DNA of 44,320 nt, from contig CANJXE010000003.1 of the NCBI GenBank assembly GCA_947478745.1, positions 1 to 44,320 of the forward strand, written 5' to 3'. The DNA is from Actinomycetota bacterium. Its GTDB lineage: Bacteria > Actinomycetota > Thermoleophilia > Gaiellales > F1-60-MAGs149. Within the stretch, counting starts at the first letter, position 1, and the number at the start of each line of letters is the position of its first letter. Under the pieces are notes generated by a model. That model did not search any database. It was not told where the DNA came from and worked only from the letters and a program-made list of their open reading frames with translations. Below are positions 16,219-24,549 of the stretch, piece after piece. The position numbers and the translations under genes were made by a program.

Positions 16219-16862
16219 GTCGTCACGATCGTCAGGCGCCAGGGCGCATCGGCGCGCTCCGGCGACTCGAGCTCGCAGGGGAACCGCTGGCGGATCAGGG
16301 CGGCGAGCGCCTCGACGGTCGCTGGCTGCTCGCCGGACTCCGCGACGTACCGCGCCACCTGGCCACGCGTCTTCTTGGCGTCATGGGAGACGACCGTCCG
16401 CTTGCCCGCCGCCTCGCGCACCACCGCGACGTGCGCCGTGCGCTCGGCCAGCGCGCCGCTGGGGCGCCAGGCCGCCACGTAGGTCGCGGAACGGCAGTCG
16501 AGGATCGCACCCCGTCCCGCCGCCTTGGCCAGCTCGGGCTCGAGCAGCGGCCGCCAGCGCTTGGCGTCGATCTCGCGGCGGTAGGTCGCGATCCGATCGC
16601 CCGGCCGCACGGCGCCGTACTGCGCGGAGATGATCACGAAGCGCCGCTGCACTGCGGCCGGCAGCGACGGCAGGTCGAGGGCCTGGTAGAGCACGCCCGT
16701 GTAGATGTCGCGCGCGAGCCCGGTGGGCGTCTCGCGCAGCACGGGCGTCAGGAGCCGCTCGCGCTCGGCGGTCAACGAGGGGAACGAGAGGCACGAGAGA
16801 TCGAGCGGGCGGCCCTTCGCGGGCTGGGCCTTGCCCTCGCTCGGTGGCAGGAGAAACAGCAC
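16215..16862 (-). CDS. yaaA: YaaA family (DUF328) peroxide-stress protein
   Basis: 215 residues. The N-terminus (V/M)LFLLPPSEGKAQP is the hallmark of the YaaA/DUF328 family, followed by DIYTGVLYQALDLPSLP, FVIISAQYGAVRPGD, and the C-terminal KKTRGQVARYV. In E. coli YaaA lowers iron and DNA damage under peroxide stress and binds DNA. The start is the GTG at 16860-16862, which gives the family-typical beginning; the frame is open upstream without similarity. It is divergent from the CpsB-like phosphatase gene and convergent with the LLM gene. Confidence 0.88.
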   Translation of the reverse strand: MLFLLPPSEGKAQPAKGRPLDLSCLSFPSLTAERERLLTPVLRETPTGLARDIYTGVLYQALDLPSLPAAVQRRFVIISAQYGAVRPGDRIATYRREIDAKRWRPLLEPELAKAAGRGAILDCRSATYVAAWRPSGALAERTAHVAVVREAAGKRTVVSHDAKKTRGQVARYVAESGEQPATVEALAALIRQRFPCELESPERADAPWRLTIVTT

Positions 16863-16938
16863 GGGACGATCGTCGCAGGCGGTGCCTCGGGCGCCGGACC
16901 GGCGCGGTCCCCCCACGGGCGGATGCGACACTGCGGCC

Positions 16939-17667
16939 ATGGCCGGCTTCGTCGATGTCCACTCCCACGTCGTGTTCGGCGTCGACGATGGCGCGCACAG
17001 CCTCGACCATGCGGTCGAGCTGCTGACCGAGGCCCGCGACACCGGCACCCGCCTGATCTTCGCGACGCCGCACATCGTCCCGCCGTACCACGGCTGGAAC
17101 GCCTCCCAGCCGCGCATCGCCCGCATTCGCCGCCACTTCGCCGCGCTGCGGGACCGCGCGCCCAGCGGCATCGAGGTGCGTCTCGGCTACGAGGTGACGG
17201 CGCGCCCGCACCGGCTGCGGGCTGGCGACGACATCGCGCGCTTCCGTCTGGAGGGCACGGAGCTCGTGCTGATGGACGGCCCGCAGGCCGCGCCCTGGGT
17301 CGGCGACTCGACGATGGAGCGGCTGGTCCGCCGGATCCGCGCCGAGGGACTCACGCCGATCCTCGCGCATCCCGAGCGGCGGGCCAGCTGGCGGCGCGAG
17401 CCGCCCGACCCCGGCTTCGCCGAGCGCATGAAGGCGGCCGGCGCGCTGCTGCAGGTGGACGCCTCGGGCCTGACGGGCGCCGATGGGCCCAACACCGACG
17501 TCGAGGCTCGCCGCCTCCTGGCCGAGGGCCTGATCGACCTGATCGGCTCCGACGGACACGGCAGCCGCTCACCCGCACGCCTCGATGTGGCCCGCACGAT
17601 GGCCGCCGAGGTGGTCGGCGACGCAGCCGCCACCCGCCTCGTCGACGGCTCCGCCCTCAAGCTCTGA
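16939..17667 (+). CDS. PHP-type tyrosine phosphatase (CpsB/CapC-like)
   Basis: 242 residues of the PHP metal-dependent phosphoesterase fold. The metal-binding N-terminus is FVDVHSHVVFGVDDGAHS, followed by ATPHIVPPYH, the PILAHPERR strand, and IGSDGHGSRSP near the C-terminus, all as in CpsB/YwqE manganese-dependent tyrosine phosphatases that tune exopolysaccharide synthesis. No capsule genes are adjacent, so the partner kinase is unknown. The ATG at 16939 has a weak -10-like GACACT 6 nt upstream. It lies 76 bp from the divergent yaaA. Confidence 0.85.
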   Translation: MAGFVDVHSHVVFGVDDGAHSLDHAVELLTEARDTGTRLIFATPHIVPPYHGWNASQPRIARIRRHFAALRDRAPSGIEVRLGYEVTARPHRLRAGDDIARFRLEGTELVLMDGPQAAPWVGDSTMERLVRRIRAEGLTPILAHPERRASWRREPPDPGFAERMKAAGALLQVDASGLTGADGPNTDVEARRLLAEGLIDLIGSDGHGSRSPARLDVARTMAAEVVGDAAATRLVDGSALKL

Positions 17668-17680
17668 CGACGCCGGGGAC

Positions 17681-17686
17681 TAGAGT
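17681..17686 (+). promoter_or_regulatory. Putative -10 hexamer of the flavin amine oxidase gene
   Basis: TAGAGT ends 7 nt before the ATG at 17694 in the 26-bp gap after the phosphatase gene; no Shine-Dalgarno is present. Confidence 0.45.
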
Positions 17687-17693
17687 GCCTCCC

Positions 17694-18950
17694 ATGGAAT
17701 CGTCCTGTGACGTGATCGTGATCGGCGCCGGCCTCGGCGGTCTGCGCGCAGCGCGGGATCTCGCCGATCAGGGACACTCCGTCGTCGTCCTCGAGGCGCG
17801 CGATCGCGTCGGCGGGCGCGGCCGCACCAGCCACCTCGATGGACGTCTCGTCGAGCTCGGCGGCTCGTGGTTCACGCCCGAGCACGTGCAGGTGAAGGCA
17901 GAACTCGAGCGGTACGGACAGGCGACGCGTGACTTCCCCACGCAGCTGCACGCGCGCTGGCGCACCGCCGGCGAGCTGCGCCGAGGCCTCCCCGTGCCGT
18001 GGCACGAGCTGCCGTCGCTCGAGCGAGCCCTGGTGCAGGTCGCGGCCGACGCCGCCGCGTACACCGCGGGCACCTTCACCGGTGCGGATCGCTCGGCGCT
18101 CGAGTACATCGACGCGCTCGAGCCGACGCCTGGCGTGCGGGACTTCCTGCTGGGCTGGTGGCAGCTGATGGGCGGCGCCCCGCCCGCGTCGGGATCAGTT
18201 GTCGATGCGATCGGACCGATTGCATCGCACGATGGACTCAGCGGCCTCGTCACGTGCCTTGCCCACGGCCCCGCCGGCGGCTGGAGCGCCCTTGCCGAGG
18301 CGCTGGCCGCCGACGGCATCTCGGTGGAGCTCGACGCTCCCGTCACCGCCGTGCACATCGCGGACACCGCGACCTGCACCACTGCGGATGGACGCACGTG
18401 GCACGCCCGGGCCGTCGTCATCGCCGTGCCGGTCAACTGCCTGCCGGCCATCACCTGCACACCGGGCTGGCCCCAGCCCGTCGCCGAGGCCGCCGGCGCC
18501 AACGCCGGCGCGGCGCTCAAGGTCCTGATGCTCGTCCGTGGCATCGAGCCGCACGGCATCGCCGTCGGTGTCGGCCACGGCCTGCACTGGTGGTACGCCG
18601 ACGATGCCGTCGACGACGTGGTGCGCGTGACGGGCTTCGGCTGGACCACCGCCGACTTCGATCCCGCCAGCCGCACCGATGTCGAGCGGGCGCTGCATGC
18701 GTTCTTCCCCGAAGGTGAGCTCCTGGAGTTCACCCACCATGACTGGGTGGGCGACAGGCACTCGCTCGGTACCTGGCTGACGGCGCCCGCGGGTCGGGCC
18801 GACCTCGTGAATCCTGCGCGCTTCGCGCCCTTCGCGTGCGCCGCGTTCGCGGGCTCCGACGTGGCACACGAGGAGGCGGGCTGGTTCGAGGGAGCGCTCG
18901 TCAGCGGCGCAGCCGCTGCTGCGCAGATCCACACGCTCTTGCTCGGCTAG
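17694..18950 (+). CDS. FAD-dependent amine oxidase family protein
   Basis: 418 residues. The dinucleotide-binding motif is VIVIGAGLGGLRAARDL (8-24), followed by VVVLEARDRVGGRGRTS (30-46) and ELGGSWF, the standard start of monoamine oxidase and phytoene-desaturase-like flavoproteins. The C-terminal FAD-contact region is SDVAHEEAGWFEGALVSG. No signal peptide or membrane anchor is visible, so it is probably cytosolic. The substrate (amine, amino acid or a terpenoid-like molecule) cannot be read. The nucleobase permease gene follows and may be co-transcribed. Confidence 0.85.
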   Translation: MESSCDVIVIGAGLGGLRAARDLADQGHSVVVLEARDRVGGRGRTSHLDGRLVELGGSWFTPEHVQVKAELERYGQATRDFPTQLHARWRTAGELRRGLPVPWHELPSLERALVQVAADAAAYTAGTFTGADRSALEYIDALEPTPGVRDFLLGWWQLMGGAPPASGSVVDAIGPIASHDGLSGLVTCLAHGPAGGWSALAEALAADGISVELDAPVTAVHIADTATCTTADGRTWHARAVVIAVPVNCLPAITCTPGWPQPVAEAAGANAGAALKVLMLVRGIEPHGIAVGVGHGLHWWYADDAVDDVVRVTGFGWTTADFDPASRTDVERALHAFFPEGELLEFTHHDWVGDRHSLGTWLTAPAGRADLVNPARFAPFACAAFAGSDVAHEEAGWFEGALVSGAAAAAQIHTLLLG

Positions 18951-18953
18951 AAT
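18948..18953 (+). promoter_or_regulatory. Possible -10 hexamer of the NCS1 permease gene
   Basis: TAGAAT, a near-consensus -10, overlaps the stop codon of the amine oxidase. It would give a leader of about 55 nt with a GGAG ribosome site. No convincing -35 is seen. Confidence 0.35.
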
Positions 18954-19012
18954 CTGCGCGTTCGACGGCGCGGGACAGCGTGCCGGCATCCTTCCCAGCG
19001 CTGCCGGAGATC

Positions 19013-20278
19013 ATGTCCATGCCTGTCCAGACCACGTCCGCCGAACGGCCGATCACCGAGCCGATTCCCCTCGAGCAGCGGCGCCTGACCGGCTTTGACG
19101 TCGCGGTCCTCTGGTCGAATATGGGCATCAGCCTGCTGGGCATCGTGGCCGGCGCCGGCCTGATCGCCTACGGCGCCGGCTCCACGCGGGCGCTGATCGC
19201 CACGCTGGTCGGCGGCGTCATCGGCGGACTCATGCTGGCGGCGGCCGGCGCCCTCGGCGCCGCCTCGGGCCAGCCGGGCATGGTCGTCCTGCGCCGTGCA
19301 CTCGGCGATCGCGGGTCGTACCTCCCCACCGTCCTCAACATCCTCCAGGGCTTCGGCTGGGGCACATTCGAGATCCTGGTCATCGCCGAGGCGGCGCGCA
19401 TGATCGTCGGAGCGGACGCCCGCTGGCCGTTCGCCGTCGCCGCGGGCGTGATCGGCACCGCGCTGTCGATCATCGGGCCGGAGAACGTCACCCGCCGCGT
19501 GCTCAAGCGCTTCGTGACGCCGCTGGTCGCCATCGCGATCATCTACCTGCTCCTGCGCCTCGCCATCGACGGCACGTCGAGCGAGCTCGGCACCGCCGCT
19601 GCCGGCGGCCTCGGGCTGATGGCGGCGATCGACCTCGTCGTCGCCAACTTCGCCTCCTGGCAGCCGCTCGTGCCCGACTACACGCGCTTCGCCCGCTCGG
19701 TCAAGGGCGCGGCGCTCGGCGTCGGGCTCGGCTTCGGCATCGCCAGCACGCTCACCTTCGCGGTCGGCATCCTCGCCGCGGTCCAGGCGGGCGGCATCGA
19801 CTCGGCCTCGGCCGGCGTTGCGGTGATCCTCGCCGTGCCGCTCGGGATGCTCGTCGCCTCGGTGCTCGTGGTCGACGAGTCCGAGAAGGGCTTCGCGAAC
19901 ATCTACTCCACCGCCGTGTCCGTTCGCAACTTCGCCCCGCGCGCGCCGCAGACGCCGATCATCATCGCCATCGGCGCGATCGTGACGCTGGGCGCCGTGA
20001 CGGTCTCGCTCGACCGCTTCTTCGACTTCCTGTACCTGCTGGGCGCGGTGTTCGTCCCGCTGTTCGGCGCCGTCTTCGCCGATCGCATCCGGCCCGTGGC
20101 CCCCCACGCCACGATCGTCGCCTGGGTCGCGGGCTTCCTGCTCTACGAGTGGCTCAGCCCGACGCGCATCCTCGGCGTCTCGGACCACGTCTCACCGCTG
20201 CTGGCGGGCGCGCTCGGTGCCACGCTGCCGGCCTTCCTGCTCGCTGCCGCGATCCGGCTCGCCTGGCCGGCGCGCTAG
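19013..20278 (+). CDS. NCS1 nucleobase:cation symporter (CodB/CytX-like)
   Basis: 421 residues with about 12 hydrophobic segments, an inner-membrane permease. LTGFDVAVLWSNMGISLL begins TM1; FGWGTFEILVIAEAAR, NFASWQPLVPDYTRFAR and LYLLGAVFVPLFGAVFADR are typical of cytosine- or hydroxymethylpyrimidine-type NCS1 carriers. Two ATGs, 6 bp apart, compete. GGAG is 3 nt before the first (19013) and 9 nt before the second (19019), so the second may be the true start. No TPP or purine riboswitch could be recognised in the short leader, so nucleobase versus thiamine-precursor uptake stays open. Confidence 0.85.
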   Translation: MSMPVQTTSAERPITEPIPLEQRRLTGFDVAVLWSNMGISLLGIVAGAGLIAYGAGSTRALIATLVGGVIGGLMLAAAGALGAASGQPGMVVLRRALGDRGSYLPTVLNILQGFGWGTFEILVIAEAARMIVGADARWPFAVAAGVIGTALSIIGPENVTRRVLKRFVTPLVAIAIIYLLLRLAIDGTSSELGTAAAGGLGLMAAIDLVVANFASWQPLVPDYTRFARSVKGAALGVGLGFGIASTLTFAVGILAAVQAGGIDSASAGVAVILAVPLGMLVASVLVVDESEKGFANIYSTAVSVRNFAPRAPQTPIIIAIGAIVTLGAVTVSLDRFFDFLYLLGAVFVPLFGAVFADRIRPVAPHATIVAWVAGFLLYEWLSPTRILGVSDHVSPLLAGALGATLPAFLLAAAIRLAWPAR

Positions 20279-20595
20279 GTTCGGCATGCGGTCACACGCC
20301 ATTGCGAACCGAACCGACGAGGTTCGATTGAACCCGGATAAGGATCAGGGCGAATCGCCTGGGCCCCTGCGCCGAACGTCGTGCGGGCGGAGGCGCGAAG
20401 ACCGAAGGCCGCCCTGCCCGCCATCGACGGGCTGTCGTTCGTGACGCCGTGGACCATCCACCCTCCCGACGTCGCCTTCTCACTTCCCTCCCTGCACGCC
20501 GGCACGCCGGTCCAGAGCAGCCCCGCATCGAGCAGATCGGCCATGGAGCCATCGCCATGCCCAAGTCGCCGAGTGCTCGTACGCAGGACATTGGC
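20279..20595 (+). other. Intergenic region between convergent genes with GGTTCG/CGAACC blocks
   Basis: 317 bp with no convincing gene; the open frames here lack ribosome sites and family features. The first 50 bp hold four short complementary blocks: GGTTCG at 20278-20283, CGAACC at 20305-20310 and 20310-20315, and GGTTCG at 20321-20326. The last two form a perfect 6-bp stem with a 5-nt loop and may act as a terminator for the permease, although no T-run follows. I see nothing recognisable in the rest. Confidence 0.5.
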
Positions 20596-22320
20596 CTATG
20601 CCTCGTCGCGGATCAGGTCCCCCTCGTAGACGCTGATGGCGGCCGTGACCACGCTGCCGCCGCCCTCGTGCGATTGCAGCGTCCAGCGCCGTGCCGTTGC
20701 GGCATCGAGCACCTCGGAGCCGAGGCCGCGTCCGCCGTGCTGGGGACCTACGCCGTTGTCGGTGACGATCACCACCACGTCGTCGCCAGCTCTGGCCATG
20801 CCCACGTTGGCGGCAGTCGCATGACCGTGCACCACAGCATTGGCCAGCGATTCGCGGAGGACCTCGGCAACCGCCGCTGCGGGTGCGGATAGCGACCCTG
20901 CCGCCTGGACATCCCAGGTGATCACGAGCAGGCGCGACCAGTCGCGCTGCGCGGTGTCAACGACCTGCGCGAGCGAACAGGGTCCGGTCGCCGCTGGGTC
21001 ATCCGTCAGGGCAAGCGCGGTCTCTGCGTCGCGCATGGCGACTTCGAGTCGCACCACGTCCCCGCCGAGCGCCGCCTCCCGCACCGCGTGGCTCGCGTTG
21101 ACCAGGCGTGGCTGCAGCGTGCCGTGAAGGTGGGCGGCGAGTTCGCGGCGTATCCGTGCATGCTCTTGGTTGAGGGCCAGCTGCGCCACCTCGCGTTCGA
21201 CCACCATTGCCTCCAGGTCGGCGATGGTGTCACTGGCGATGTCGCTGGCGGCTGCCGGGATACCGCCGGCGATGAGGAGCAGCGCGAGCAGCAGCACGGC
21301 GGGAGCGAAAGCGGCGGCGCTGTTGCCGAACCACACCGCGCTCAGTGCGATGATGGGCACTGGCGCCGCGAGGACCGCGCCGACGACCACAGGGACCGTG
21401 AGACCTGAACGCGCGCGGATGCACCTTCGCCCCACGCGGAACACGACGCCGATGGACACCAAGGCGACGACGGCCAGCACCAAGGCACCCGCCCAGCCGG
21501 AGGTCGCCAGAATGAGCGGGGTGGAGATGAGCACGAACCCCACAGAGGGCACGAGGATGGGCAGGGGGTTGCGTCTGGCCTCGAACGCGGCCACCTGACG
21601 CCATGACATCGATGGATAGTCCTGCCGCGGGGTAACCCACAGTCCGTGACTGAGCGGCCGCACGCTATCGCGTGCCGTGTCCATGAGCAGGTCGGCAATC
21701 AGCTCGGCGTCCGTCTCGCCTCGCGCACGCATGGCCGCCGCTCTGGCGCGCGACGCATCCAGGTGCTGATCGACGGTGCCTCTCAGCACTGCGCGCGCGG
21801 TCTCGATTGCACCGGATGCCCGCAGCCGCTCGGCCTCGACCTCGACATCACGGGCGATGAGGCGCGCGCGCTCGCCGGAGTACCAGGCGCGAGTGGCGAA
21901 GACGTAGGCCAACGCCGGCAGGAGGATGGCGACGATCACAATCCAGATGCCTGTCGTGCGGATCAACAGGCCTTCGACCGGCTGCTGCCCCTGCGCCCCG
22001 CGGATGGCGATGACGTAGGCGGGGCGCGCGAGCGCCAACACCCCGCCCAGCACCACGACCGCCCAGATGGGCACGGGCCTGACGCTCCGGTGCTTGAACA
22101 CCGTGAGGTGCGCCAGCAGCAGCACGGCTCCCGCCAGCAACCACTGGACGACAACGAACAGCGGGGTACCACCCGGTGCGACCCCGGACCCGAGCGCCGT
22201 GACATCGGCCAGGGCCACGCCAACGACGAGGAGCACGCAGAGCACGGCATACCCACGCAGCGAGATGGCCCAGCGACCGCCGATACGCTCGCGTGCGCTA
22301 GGGGGCTGGTGGCTGGTCAT
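20596..22320 (-). CDS. Membrane sensor histidine kinase, NarL/DesK-type
   Basis: 574 residues. Eight hydrophobic segments in two groups of four (about 21-41, 52-72, 83-103, 122-143; then 253-273, 276-296, 306-330, 338-355) flank a cytoplasmic stretch of about 110 residues. The dimerisation/phosphoacceptor helix is RIRRELAAHLHGTLQPRL, with H399 as probable acceptor and the usual following Asp replaced by Gly. The HATPase_c domain shows N494 in ESLANAVVHGH and the G1 box DNGVGPQHGGRGLG. Loops outside the membrane are short, so the signal may be sensed within or at the membrane. Its start lies 23 nt inside the regulator gene. Confidence 0.9.
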   Translation of the reverse strand: MTSHQPPSARERIGGRWAISLRGYAVLCVLLVVGVALADVTALGSGVAPGGTPLFVVVQWLLAGAVLLLAHLTVFKHRSVRPVPIWAVVVLGGVLALARPAYVIAIRGAQGQQPVEGLLIRTTGIWIVIVAILLPALAYVFATRAWYSGERARLIARDVEVEAERLRASGAIETARAVLRGTVDQHLDASRARAAAMRARGETDAELIADLLMDTARDSVRPLSHGLWVTPRQDYPSMSWRQVAAFEARRNPLPILVPSVGFVLISTPLILATSGWAGALVLAVVALVSIGVVFRVGRRCIRARSGLTVPVVVGAVLAAPVPIIALSAVWFGNSAAAFAPAVLLLALLLIAGGIPAAASDIASDTIADLEAMVVEREVAQLALNQEHARIRRELAAHLHGTLQPRLVNASHAVREAALGGDVVRLEVAMRDAETALALTDDPAATGPCSLAQVVDTAQRDWSRLLVITWDVQAAGSLSAPAAAVAEVLRESLANAVVHGHATAANVGMARAGDDVVVIVTDNGVGPQHGGRGLGSEVLDAATARRWTLQSHEGGGSVVTAAISVYEGDLIRDEA

Positions 22321-22951
22321 CCGATGCGCCGCTCAGCGAAAAGTACGCGCGGGTCATCTGGACTCGCGGGTTGCGCATGGGATCTCCGGCGATTCCCAGC
22401 CTGTGCGCGATGCGGTTGATGGTGCGCTCCACCGACGCCTCGGTGACCGACCGGGCGCGCGCGATCTCGGCATTGGTGAGGCCAAGCGCCACCAGCCGCA
22501 GGATCTCCGTCTGCGCGTCGGTGAGCTGCAGTGTCACCACCGGGCGCCCCGCGGGCGCCCGGCCCGCCGCACCCATGCGCGCGACAGCACGGTCCATCAC
22601 CTCCACCAGCATCGTGAGGTCCGACACGGTGTCCTTCACCACGTAGTCGGCTCCGTCGGGCAACTGCGCCAACTTGGCACCCGCCAGACGGGGGTCGCGA
22701 TACGAGGTGAGCACGACCACGCCGAGGTCGGGGCGCTGCCGACGCAGGGCGTGGGCGATGACGATGCCATTGGGCCCGGTGCCCAGATCGAGGTCGGTGA
22801 GCAGGATGTTGAATGCCACGCGATCGGCGGCGGCCAGCGCCTCTTCGGCATCCGCGCACGCTGCCACCACGAGCGCGCCCCGTTGCTCGAGCGCACCTTC
22901 CATGGTGCTGCGAAGCAGTGTGTCGTTCTCGACGAGCAATACACGAAGCAT
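22298..22951 (-). CDS. LuxR/NarL-family response regulator
   Basis: 217 residues. Receiver domain 1-120: acidic END at 8-10, phosphoacceptor D53 in LLTDLDLG, T82 in VVLTSYRD, and K106 in YVVKDT. The C-terminal LuxR helix-turn-helix (about 145-205) includes LTDAQTEILRLVALGLTNAEIARARSV. It is the partner of the overlapping kinase. The chosen ATG (22949-22951) has TAGAGT 7 nt upstream. The gene is divergent from the secreted pentapeptide-repeat genes, with 93 bp between the start codons, so these are its most likely targets along with itself; this is inference. Confidence 0.93.
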   Translation of the reverse strand: MLRVLLVENDTLLRSTMEGALEQRGALVVAACADAEEALAAADRVAFNILLTDLDLGTGPNGIVIAHALRRQRPDLGVVVLTSYRDPRLAGAKLAQLPDGADYVVKDTVSDLTMLVEVMDRAVARMGAAGRAPAGRPVVTLQLTDAQTEILRLVALGLTNAEIARARSVTEASVERTINRIAHRLGIAGDPMRNPRVQMTRAYFSLSGASDDQPPAP

Positions 22952-22958
22952 GATGATG

Positions 22959-22964
22959 ACTCTA
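22959..22964 (-). promoter_or_regulatory. Putative -10 hexamer of the response regulator gene
   Basis: TAGAGT on the minus strand ends 7 nt before the ATG. No consensus -35 is seen, which is compatible with an activator-dependent or weak promoter. Confidence 0.45.
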
Positions 22965-23031
22965 GGCGGGGCACGTGTGGGGGTACCTTGGCAATCCGGC
23001 ACTTTCGCGGTCGCACCATCGCCGACACGGC

Positions 23032-23037
23032 TATCTT
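23032..23037 (+). promoter_or_regulatory. Putative -10 hexamer of the pentapeptide-repeat operon
   Basis: TATCTT ends 7 nt before the ATG at 23045. No convincing -35 is seen. The space to the divergent regulator promoter is about 67 bp and could hold regulator sites. Confidence 0.4.
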
Positions 23038-23044
23038 GCCTCCC

Positions 23045-24538
23045 ATGGTCACTTCGGTACCAACGACTCCCCCATCGTCCCGCCTCCGTTGCACGCGTGC
23101 GTGCGTGGCTCTTGCTGCCATCCTCATCGGCTTGGCCGTGATGGACGGAGCCGCTCATGCCGCCCCGCCCGCCAACTTGAGCGGCCAGAACATGAGCGGC
23201 CAGAACCTGAGCGGACACAACTTCGCAGGTGCCAACCTGCAGGCTGCCGATTTCCGCAATGCGAACCTATCCGGCGCCAACATGCAGGGTGCTGATCTGC
23301 GAGGGGCCAGCTTCAGCGGGTCGAACATGAAGAATGCCGACCTCCGCGGTGCCAAGATGAGCGGCGCCAACATGATGCGGGCGAACCTGCGCAAGGCGCG
23401 GTTCGGCCCCGTGCCGGCGAAGAAGCCGAGCGGGCGCAGGTGGTTTCACGCGCTGTTCGGCATGCGGGTGACAGCAGACCCGGAAACGCGCGCCGCGGCA
23501 TCGTGCGGAACGTCATGCGGCGGAGCCGACCTGACGGGGGCCAATCTGATCGGCGCCTCGCTCGTGGGTGCCGACATGTCGCGAACCATCCTCATCGGGG
23601 CCTCGCTGCAGACTGCCGACTTCTCCTACGCGGGCATGCCGGGAGCCAACCTCACCGGCGCGATTGTGGCCGGCACCAAATTCGGCAGCGTGGCGTCGGC
23701 CGCTGGCCTCATCAGCGGCTACCTGGTGGGCACGCCGGCATCGCGGCCGCCCGGGTACACCCTGTTCAACGGGTACCTCATCGGTCCCGGAGCGAACATG
23801 TCAGGCGCCTCCCTCCCGGGGGCGTCGCTGTCGGGCCTCAACCTCGCGGGTGTCAACTTCACGGGTGCCAACCTGAGCAACGCGGTGTTCGGCACGACGC
23901 AGGGCGCCATGTTCATGAATGCGAACCTCAACGGGGCAAACTTCGGCAACCAGGACGCACGGTTCAGCAACTTCAGCGGGGCCAGCCTGTCGAACGCGTA
24001 TCTCTACCAGGCGAAGCTGAGCAGCGCTCGCCTGATCGGCGCCAACCTGAGCGGCGCAAATCTGGAGGGAGCAGACCTCACGGGGTCCGACCTCCGCGAC
24101 GCCAACATCGGCAAAGCGCGCATCTACCGGACCAACCTCACCAATGCACTCACCGTGGGCGCCTCGTTCGACGCGCCCGCGTCCAACGGCTCGATCACCG
24201 GCCGGCCGTTGAGCCTGCCGGCGCAAGTGGTCCTGTCCGGAGGCGCCATCTACACGACGCACGGCACGTACCAGGGGTTCAACCTCTCCGGGGTGTCCTT
24301 GGCCGGGGCCAACCTCACCGGCAGCAACTTCCACAACAGCTCGTTCACCAACGTGGACTTCACCGGCGCCAACATGAGCACCACCGACATCACGAACATC
24401 ACCTGGAACGGCGGCAACATCTTCACCAACGCCAATTTCAGCGGCGCAAGCCAGTCGTATGCGAAGTACGTGGGCGGCAACACATGGTCGAACACCACCT
24501 GCCCCAACGGCGTGGTGCAGAACTCGAGCTGCTGGTAA
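23045..24538 (+). CDS. Secreted pentapeptide-repeat protein, larger paralog
   Basis: 497 residues. A signal peptide (basic RLRCTRAC, hydrophobic core to about residue 38, cleavage near AHAA) indicates export. The mature protein is almost wholly pentapeptide repeats of the A(N/D)LSG type, predicting a right-handed beta-helix. The repeats are broken by a basic insert (PVPAKKPSGRRWFHALFG) followed by a cysteine pair (ASCGTSCGGA), and by a non-repeat segment around GYLVGT-GYLIGPG. The C-terminus ends in CPNGVVQNSSC. The same landmarks occur in the next gene. Exported repeat proteins like this differ from cytoplasmic MfpA/Qnr gyrase mimics. Function unknown; surface or wall role inferred. Confidence 0.9.
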   Translation: MVTSVPTTPPSSRLRCTRACVALAAILIGLAVMDGAAHAAPPANLSGQNMSGQNLSGHNFAGANLQAADFRNANLSGANMQGADLRGASFSGSNMKNADLRGAKMSGANMMRANLRKARFGPVPAKKPSGRRWFHALFGMRVTADPETRAAASCGTSCGGADLTGANLIGASLVGADMSRTILIGASLQTADFSYAGMPGANLTGAIVAGTKFGSVASAAGLISGYLVGTPASRPPGYTLFNGYLIGPGANMSGASLPGASLSGLNLAGVNFTGANLSNAVFGTTQGAMFMNANLNGANFGNQDARFSNFSGASLSNAYLYQAKLSSARLIGANLSGANLEGADLTGSDLRDANIGKARIYRTNLTNALTVGASFDAPASNGSITGRPLSLPAQVVLSGGAIYTTHGTYQGFNLSGVSLAGANLTGSNFHNSSFTNVDFTGANMSTTDITNITWNGGNIFTNANFSGASQSYAKYVGGNTWSNTTCPNGVVQNSSCW

Positions 24539-24549
24539 TGGGAGGTCGC

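Noticed and set aside
18951-19012. TPP or other riboswitch upstream of the NCS1 permease
   Set aside because: The leader is about 60 nt and lacks the CUGAGA and CCUGAUC-type conserved parts. A GATCC/CCGGGT stretch near 20330-20350 lies downstream of the gene and does not fit the fold.
20292-20629. Small open frames in the gap between permease and kinase
   Set aside because: No ribosome sites, promoter geometry or recognisable motifs; overlapping frames on both strands are equally open.
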